64,000 bases of DNA from Daphnia pulex (taxonomy: Eukaryota; Arthropoda; Branchiopoda; Diplostraca; Daphniidae), in the NCBI RefSeq assembly GCF_021134715.1, contig NC_060020.1, positions 8,060,001 through 8,124,000 on the forward strand, given 5' to 3'. Of this stretch, positions 57,841 to 64,000 are shown in pieces. Under the pieces are notes generated by a model. The model did no database searches. It worked only from the letters and a program-made list of their open reading frames with translations, and was not told where the DNA came from. The first letter of the stretch is position 1, and each line of letters opens with the position of its first letter. Made by a program: the position numbers and the translations under genes.

Positions 57841-58021
57841 AATGACAGATTCCCAGACAACTCCTTAGGGCTTAAAACTTATATATTTTCATTGGTTGTT
57901 TATTCAGATTGTTAGACAAAGCAAGGTTAGGGTGTGAATAAAAAAACAAGAAGATATCTGTCGAAAATAGTTTGTTTGGGTATAAAAGCATTTCGAGGAT
58001 GAACGGAAAGGCTTGCTGTTT

Positions 58022-59920
58022 CTAATAGTCTAACTCCCTGTAATGTGTTGTGGCTTTTCTGTTGTTCAGGGCAGTGACATCGGCTACCGGGTCGCCTGTA
58101 CGCAGTTTAAGACAATAATGACATTTCCATTTATTTTCTTTGCGTGTAGAAAACACAGTCTTGCGAGGAGGTTTGAACTCACCATCTAATTTCTTGCAAC
58201 ACTTCAAGTGGACGCCCTTGCCGCAGTCAGCATTGTCACAAAGATATAGGGTTTCTTTGGTTTAGGCATACATAACAAAATTCATGCGAGCCATCAGGTG
58301 CAACAGGGTTCCATGCTTCGGCCGCCTATCGCGAAATTAATTATTATTCAGTTACATTCATAACTACCTTGACGTCGTCGTGTTCAGCGGTGTCGCTGTC
58401 CTCTGAGTCTTCGTCATCGGAGTCATCTTGTTGGGAAGAGCTGGAGCTTTCGAAGTCCAAGGGCTCTTTTTTCTTAGTATTTATTTCGCTTTTTCGTCTC
58501 GGTAAGCCGCTGATTTTTCTCTCGAACTGTATACGTTTGTTGCCATAAAAGATCGAGAAGAACAACATAAAAAAATAGAGAAATAATATTAGAAGAATAA
58601 GATAAGAAAAATAATTACATCCTCGAGCGCTTTTCGTTTTTGTTTTTTTGTTCTGTATAAAAATAATAAAAATAATATTTAACATCGAATTAGAGATGAC
58701 TAATGTGTAAGTAATAGTTGTTTTTTTATGCTGCTTCATTTGCTGCCTTGGCTTGTTGTTTCCGTATTTTCTGTGTTTGTTGATTAATAAATAATGAAAT
58801 TTTGATGAATAAAAAAATGATTTACTTTTCTTTGCTTCGCTGCGACATCTTTCTCTTTGTTGGTTATTTGTGTTTCGCGTCTAGAAGCAGAAGCGCTTAT
58901 GAATTGGCTGAAAGTTGGTTGATCTCTTTTTTCGGGGTTGATGTTAGTCTTAGGCGCGGCATTTTCCTTGTCGGGCGGGTTTCCTTTTACCTTTTCTCTT
59001 ATTTTCTTGGTGTTCCCGTCTTTAACTTTTGGCAGCGCTCGAGGCCAGTGAGAATCTAAGAAATCATATCCATGTAAAAAGAAAATAAACTTTGTTACAT
59101 TGTTGGCCTTTGTCTTTGAATGTTGATCGCGCATTTGCTTCACTGATGCCCTGATAGGCGGGGTAGAGGTGATTCGAAGAGGGTTATTTAGTGTAACATC
59201 GGTGTTATCTTCATTTGAAGACTGATCGTCGTTCTCTGGAACTTCTTCATCCTAAACTTGCGTAAATATTAGACTAAGGAGGTTGGTGGCGCCTCGCATG
59301 TCAGTTTCATTTATTGAGGTTGCGTTTGCGACCACGTTGCAGTTGGACGTGTTGTTATTCGATTTATTCTGTGGATAAATCCACTTCCCATCCAAGTTGG
59401 CATACTCTTTCATTATATCATTGTGTTCCTTGTCATTGTTTGATTGCAGTGACAACGTTAGCGTCGGTTCAGCTGCAGGTTGTTGTTGGTTGACAACCAT
59501 GTCATAGTTAGTGCAGGTGTAGGTGGACGTCGACGAAGAATTCGAGTATCCATGGACGGACGAAGAGGGATTCTTCATCGATGCAGTCAGCAATTCTAGG
59601 TAATTGTGAAAATGAAAAAATCACTGTACCTCGTTGCCTTTTGAGTTCATCATTATGATGAAGGGATTCGTCTAATTGTCTTTGTAATGCATCATTCTCC
59701 TGTAACAAACGCCTGCTGTTTTCATCAAGCATACTTGACTCATGCTGCTGCTGGTTGTGCTGCTGTTGACTGGCACGCTGTTCACTCTGTTGTTGTTGAT
59801 TTTGCTGCTTTTGACTGTGCTGTTGTTGACTGTGCTGCTGTTGATTATGCTGCTGTTGTTGAAAACTCCAATATAACAAAAAAAAATGAAAAAAAATTAA
59901 CAGGTACATGTGTTTACGCA
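58022..59920 (-). pseudogene. E5 accessory gene, divergent, conserved block apparently absent
   Basis: The minus strand starts near 59920 with a Gln/His-rich stretch (QQQQHNQQQHSQQ...), then a leucine-zipper-like ENDALQRQLDESLHHNDEL. A GT-AG intron leads to a Ser/Asn/Thr-rich exon (59600-59252) that ends in a TAG after IFTQV. More exons follow (59215-58830, Lys-rich; 58520-58370, acidic with SDDEDSEDSD). The PHD exon (58330-58022) reads FCYVCLNQ, loses frame by one base, then CDNADCGKGVHLKCC and CHYC. The YTSEQLSFF...IWLEDNK block of other copies is not found between these exons. The stop and frameshift suggest it is inactive. Confidence 0.72.
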
Positions 59921-59979
59921 TGTGCTGACATATGATGCCTTAAGCATACATATGTTATTCAAGTTGTTTCAGGCTGGAG
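59921..59979. promoter_or_regulatory. E5 divergent promoter region
   Basis: GTGCTGACAT at 59922-59931 and ACATATGTT at 59948-59956 lie between the two genes, in the opposite order to E2. This matches the opposite orientation of E5. Confidence 0.45.
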
Positions 59980-61431
59980 ATGGAGGGAAAGACCAGCAAA
60001 AACACACCCTTAGCGTTCACAGACCTATTCGAAGAGGATATGCTGTGGAGAAGATGCACTGTTCGAAATTTTTCGTCAGTGTGTGTACATCCAGCTATAT
60101 TCGATTATTATACCCGGTTCTGCAATCATCCTATTTTACCCCATCCGTAAGACTATGATTTTTTTCTAAGTATTTTTCACTAATATAGAAAGGAGTTATT
60201 CCATCTTCTTTATTTTTTACGAGTGTATCCTACTGTCAGCCAGTGTGGCTTTTATTTCGGAAATAAATCAAATTACGGCGATATAACATTCAAATTTCAC
60301 CAACAAATAAAGTACCTTCTTTCGAAATCAAACCTAATGAGCCACTACAACAACAGAAGATTCTCTCTCGACAACCTTTTACCACATTTTTTTTCCGTGT
60401 TCACCACAGGCTGTGTAGATTCATTACCTATAAGAGTTCGCAAGCCCTCGGCATCAGTCTATCGCTATCCTTTGTATAGTGGAAAATACAAGACATGTGT
60501 TGTAAAGTTCCAAGTAATCTGCGATCACCTTGGCCACCTTCTTTCTTTCCATGGTCCATATTCCGGTCTCGATTACGACTCAACAATTTGGGAAAAATCA
60601 TACCACCAATTAAATTTGTGGGTCGACAACGACTCTACCAATCCGGAGCATCGACATCGATTCGAAACAGTATAGTAGATTGCCACTACATGAACGGATC
60701 TCAGTGCACAGTTCCATTTGTTAAACCTGGAACCGGGTCGCTTTCGGAGACAGAAACTCTCTATAACAATTATGTTAGCTACGTACGCGCAACTATCGAG
60801 CGAGTAATCAGATACGTTAAGTGTTGGTCTATTCTAGGCACGATATATCGTGGAACGCTTCACGAAAGTTTCGGTTATAACATGCTGTGCGACTCTTTCC
60901 GATTAATTATCGAGTTATACAACCGCCGATTTTATTTGTTTGGTCACAACAAAAGGAACATCGTCGTCATAAAACGAGATCACAATAATAATCCTATATG
61001 TCAACCGGACAATTTCACACCGGAGAACATTCGAGTCCGACAGAATCTCCATCATCAACTGCAATCATACAAGTCAATAAAGGATGGATTATTCTTCAAG
61101 GAAGCCGATATAGTATCCGGCAACAACACTTTTTCCCTAAGCACTGGCGATTCTGTCTGGGTTTTCATAGAGAAATCCCAATCTTTTTTGAAAGGCAACA
61201 TCATGGGATTCAATCAATCTAATAACACATTCTCTGTTAGATCTTCCAATAAAAAAAATACTATTAACAACATTCCACCTAACATAATATTTCAACGCCA
61301 AGCTTTGTCGAACATACCTCCAGATACCTATTTGCACTCTTCTATAGCTAGGATGCCACAAGAACTTCTTTACAATGACGAGATTGACAACAAACACTGC
61401 GTCGTCAGAGGCAGTAACATCAACAAGTACG
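59980..61431 (+). pseudogene. E5 DDE transposase, frameshifted and lacking the protease half
   Basis: ATG at 59980 (MEGKTSKNTPLAFTDLF). Exon 1 ends 60146, a 42-bp intron ends TAATATAG, and exon 2 starts 60189 (KELFHLLYFLRVYPTVSQ). DDE motifs: VDSLPIRVRKP, LDYDSTIW, DCHYMNGSQC and RATIERVIRYVK. One base is missing after RFETV near 60675, moving the frame. The later frame is open through the FTPENIRVRQ and FSVRSSNKK segments to 61431. It then runs into E6 sequence in antisense, so everything after GSNINKY in this frame is spurious. The protease domain is absent. Confidence 0.88.
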
Positions 61432-61834
61432 CCATTCGTGAAAACAGAGAAAAAATGCGGAAGCATGTTTTCTGCAGGGAATCTCTGTCGATTCCAGTGC
61501 TCGATGAATTTCGTTTTTGAAATTAGATACTCCATTTGAGCTTGGAATCGCGCGAGCATGTCACTGTAGCCTGTCTTATTGCCAAAGAGAAATCCGCACT
61601 GGCTTGTTGTCGGGTACACTCGTAAAAAGTACAATAATTGGAATAACTCTTGTCTAATAAATGATAACAATTAAAGAGTTGGCCAATGTACTTGTCTTTT
61701 AAAATAGGTACACCGCAAAACTGAGAATAATAATCGAAAACCTCAGGGTGGCATGCAACTGACGAAAAATTTCGAGTAGTGTACTGTCACCATTGCTCGT
61801 CGTCGCCGAATAAGTTTGAGAACACATTCTGCAT
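61432..61834 (-). pseudogene. E6 transposase N-terminal part (truncated)
   Basis: ATG at 61834; exon 1 is 61834-61692, the intron is as in E2, and exon 2 runs from 61653. It reads LLYFLRVYPTTSQCGFLFG to FSVFTNG and breaks at the E5 junction, before the first catalytic Asp of the DDE domain. One residue differs from E2 in FSAEN/FPAEN. No catalytic residue is retained here. Confidence 0.9.
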
Positions 61835-62063
61835 GATTGTTGTGCTAACAGAGTCCTTCCAGGGTTTTGTATTTTTAGAAAAACATATGTTGGATATGCG
61901 CTGACATCTGTTGTTCCTTTTTCGTACGCTTCAAGTTCACTGGTAGGCAATACGTCATTGGCTCACTGGTACACTGGCTATTTGAAACTTAATCTTTCTT
62001 AGCTTCATAAATTCTCGTTCAAGTATGGTTTTCTTTTTAGTGTCATTATCTGAAAAATTTTAA
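61835..62063. promoter_or_regulatory. E6 divergent promoter region
   Basis: Near-identical to 42210-42438: ACATATGTT at about 61883, GCGCTGACAT at about 61898 and ACGTCATTGG at about 61952. Confidence 0.6.
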
Positions 62064-64000
62064 ATGGAAAATTTAACCATGCTCCCTGCGTCTACACTTG
62101 ACGAGGAAAATAAAAGTTCGCCCAGTAGAGCTACTACGGGAGAATCGTCAGAGTTCAATCCCGTCGATGAGAGACAGGATGCTTGCATGGGACACGTTGA
62201 AAACAAGTCTGAGAACACTTCCAATGTAAGAGAGGCCATCGTTTCATTTTTTCATGGTACCCAGGACACGTCTGTTTTGCCTCAGCCTAACTTGACCAAT
62301 TTTGCCCAACCCATTACTTCAGTTTTGCCTCAGCCCAACTCAACCAATTTTGCCCAACCCAATACTTCTGTGTTGCCTCAGCCTAGCTCAACCAATTTTG
62401 CTCAACCCAATGTTGCTCAACCCAATGTTTCTCAACCCGCCGTCATTCAGTTGCTCCAGATGCTTGCAAATTCGAGTCTTCAACAAACCATTTCTAATAA
62501 TGCTTTTGGAACATTTCCTGTCATTACTCAAGCCCAGCAAAATTTGCTTACCCAGTCAAACACGAGCTCCAGCACCAGCTCCAGTGCCACTTCAGCACCA
62601 GTGTCCCAACTTTTGGTTAACCAGTCAACCACCAGCTCTGGTGCCATTTCAGCACCAGTGTCCCAACCTTCGGTTAACCAGTCAACCACAAGCTTTGGTT
62701 TCAGTACCAGTTTTACACCAAGCAGTGGAGTGTCTTTGCTACAGATGATGCAAAATGACTCAATCGACGAAAACGCTGAAGATGAAAATGGAGATGCCGA
62801 CGAAGAGTACGAGGGGGCCGACGAGGAAAATGGAGAAGAGGAAGAACCTCTAGACAACGCACCAGTTCGAAGATCTCGACGGTAAAAAAAATGTGTCTCA
62901 ACACTTATCTCTACACAGGAACCGAGGGCCGACAAGCCGCTACACATCAGAGCAACTCAGCTTCTTCTCATTTCTGGCGTATCATCACATACTACACGCA
63001 AACCCCCACGGGCTACCTTATGAAGAAAAGGTTAAGCGCATTGCATTGAAATCGATAAAGTACCACAACGAGGACTTTGTGATTTGGTTGGAAGATAACA
63101 AAGTTTTCCTCAAGGATAAATGGAGAGTAGTAAGTTGTTATTTTGTATACTCTGATACCATTTAACCTTTAGGAAAGACCTCAACCTCTATTCTTCGAAC
63201 CAGTGGGACCCATTGAAAAACTCAGCTCATTCAGAGTTCCAACGAAGATTCAAACTATTTGCCAGTGCCGTCGACGACTCAACGCCGACGGCGTTCTTGA
63301 AAAGCAAAATTCCCACTCTCTTTACGAATGTCTTGTACAAGCCAAATGCCACGACGCAATCTTTCCCCACCAGACGCAAGCGCTTGCAGCTTTTACTGAC
63401 ACCTCCGGCGACAGGTGACCAACCCGAGCCGGCGCCCCCGACTAGAGTTGCCATCAAACTCGAAACCAAACAGGTACTGAGAAACCGCGCAAACTATGGT
63501 AAGCCCGCTCCAATGTCTGTCCCTCCGCCTCCTATTCCTGCTATTTCCAAGCAGGATAAAGTCGCCGCAATGACTCAACAGAGCACGTCAGACCTAACTG
63601 CGCTTGCTTCTTCAGAAACGTCATCGGATGAGCAATTACTTGGCGAATATAAGAAGAAGGTTGAAGCTATCCAGCGCCGCATTGGTAGGCACTAGTTATC
63701 AGATTTAATTTTGAAATTATTTTCGTAGAGGAACGAAACAAGCCTAACTCAACTGGCGCCATCGAGACACCGTCGACCATCAGCAAAGCCATATTCGACA
63801 ATCACGATACTGATGACAAAGACCCCAATTCCAACGCAAAATCGAAGAACGTAAGCACTTCTAAATGATGATATTTATCTTATTAATGCAGGCACTGGCA
63901 TCTCTTTCCGCTTCGGTCATTCCTCCCCCGCAAACCAAGACACAATCAACAAAGTCAAAAATCACACCACTTCAAAGAGTAGCCAGTATGAGCACAGGAC
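62064..64000 (+). CDS. E6 accessory protein (continues past window end)
   Basis: Same gene as in E2. Exons: 62064-62881, 62919-63129, 63173-63684, 63729-63850 and from 63892 onward. Exon 1 is 57 bp (19 codons) longer, owing to one extra NQSTTSSGAISAPVSQ-type repeat unit. The conserved block is at 62919 onward (YTSEQLSFFSFLAYHHILH). Differences from E2 are single residues (NGLYKP/NVLYKP, LLDEYK/LLGEYK). The exon 2/3 frame problem is shared with E2, so it predates the duplication or reflects real splicing that I cannot see. The PHD finger would lie beyond 64000. Confidence 0.82.

Larger units (their letters stand above)
51585..57864 (-). mobile_element. E4: 6.28-kb copy with TTA target duplication
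   Basis: GGAGTTGTCTGG at 51585-51596, CCAGACAACTCC at 57853-57864, and TTA on both sides (51582-51584 and 57865-57867). TTA is the target preferred by PIF/Harbinger elements. The transposase-protease gene is on minus and decayed; the accessory gene is on plus and largely open. Confidence 0.93.
51405..61431 (+). mobile_element. E5: divergent copy, split by E4 and truncated at the E6 junction
   Basis: The left end GGAGTTGTGCTA at 51405 is followed by AATCTGTCATTGG, the same inner motif as the E4 right end. Then come TTTGTGGCACC repeats up to E4. Removing E4 (51585-57864) and one TTA joins this end to 57868 onward, where the accessory gene (minus) and the transposase (plus) follow. The copy stops at about 61431, before the protease, at a junction with E6. 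Confidence 0.8.
61432..64000 (-). mobile_element. E6: partial, near-identical second copy of E2
   Basis: From GCCATTCGTGAAAACAGAGA at 61432 to the window end, the sequence matches E2 41807-44318 with only scattered base differences and one 57-bp extra repeat unit (about 62615-62671). There is no terminus at the left side; the copy begins inside the transposase gene. It continues beyond the window. Confidence 0.92.

Noticed and set aside
61432..61520. C-terminal extension of the E5 transposase (NKYAIRENREKMRKH...)
   Set aside because: This stretch is E6 transposase sequence read antisense; the true E5 reading ends at the junction.

Overview
This window is eukaryotic and almost certainly animal. 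It is AT-rich and gene-poor, its genes are split by very short introns (about 38-70 bp), and it carries non-LTR and Copia-type retroelement remnants, tRNA-like sequences, foldback MITEs and minisatellites. Two TATA boxes are each followed about 30-35 bp later by TCAGTC, the arthropod-type initiator, so an arthropod host is a reasonable but unproven guess. I see no clear single-copy host gene.

Positions 1-29600 are a graveyard of repeats. They hold a non-LTR reverse transcriptase fragment at the left edge, a 135-bp foldback at 1835, and a 178-bp tandem duplication at 3379. Two adjacent 2.5-kb elements (5980-8518 and 8559-11039) share TIR-like ends and TAGCT-rich flanks, and each has a decayed or unknown multi-exon gene on the minus strand. 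A 1-kb element with GGACATCC repeats lies at 11240-12249. Further on are Copia and non-LTR debris, an inverted LTR pair at 26194-26585, and a non-autonomous element with CGGGTAA arrays at about 27690-29600.

Positions 29600-64000 are the interesting part: a cluster of at least seven copies (here E0-E6) of one DNA-transposon family, inserted into each other. Each fuller copy is about 6.1-6.8 kb. Its ends read GGAGTTGTCTGG...CCAGACAACTCC, and it duplicates 3 bp of target (ACT for E1, ATT for E2, TTA for E4). Two genes run divergently from a central promoter. One encodes a PIF/Harbinger-like DDE transposase fused to a C-terminal Ulp1/SENP-type C48 cysteine protease (830 aa in E2). The other encodes a multi-exon accessory protein with a fast-evolving low-complexity N-terminus, a conserved 100-120-aa block, an acidic stretch, a PHD-type zinc finger and usually a basic tail. 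The element ends carry dense arrays of a short motif: CCAGT in E0-E3, CCAATG in E4, GGCACC in E5. The inner TIR motif ACGTCATTGG (or its core) recurs in the central promoter, which suggests one protein binds both ends and promoter.

Nesting gives a history. E1 sits inside the end of E0. E2 sits inside the protease-coding part of E3. E4 sits inside the end of E5. E6 is a near-identical second copy of half of E2, joined abruptly to the E5 transposase at 61431/61432. E2 has the only uninterrupted transposase-protease and is the best candidate for an active copy; E0, E1, E3, E4 and E5 carry nonsense codons, frameshifts, insertions or truncations. Standard PIF/Harbinger elements pair the transposase with a Myb/SANT-like protein. 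The DDE-Ulp1 fusion with a PHD-finger partner is the candidate previously undescribed system here.
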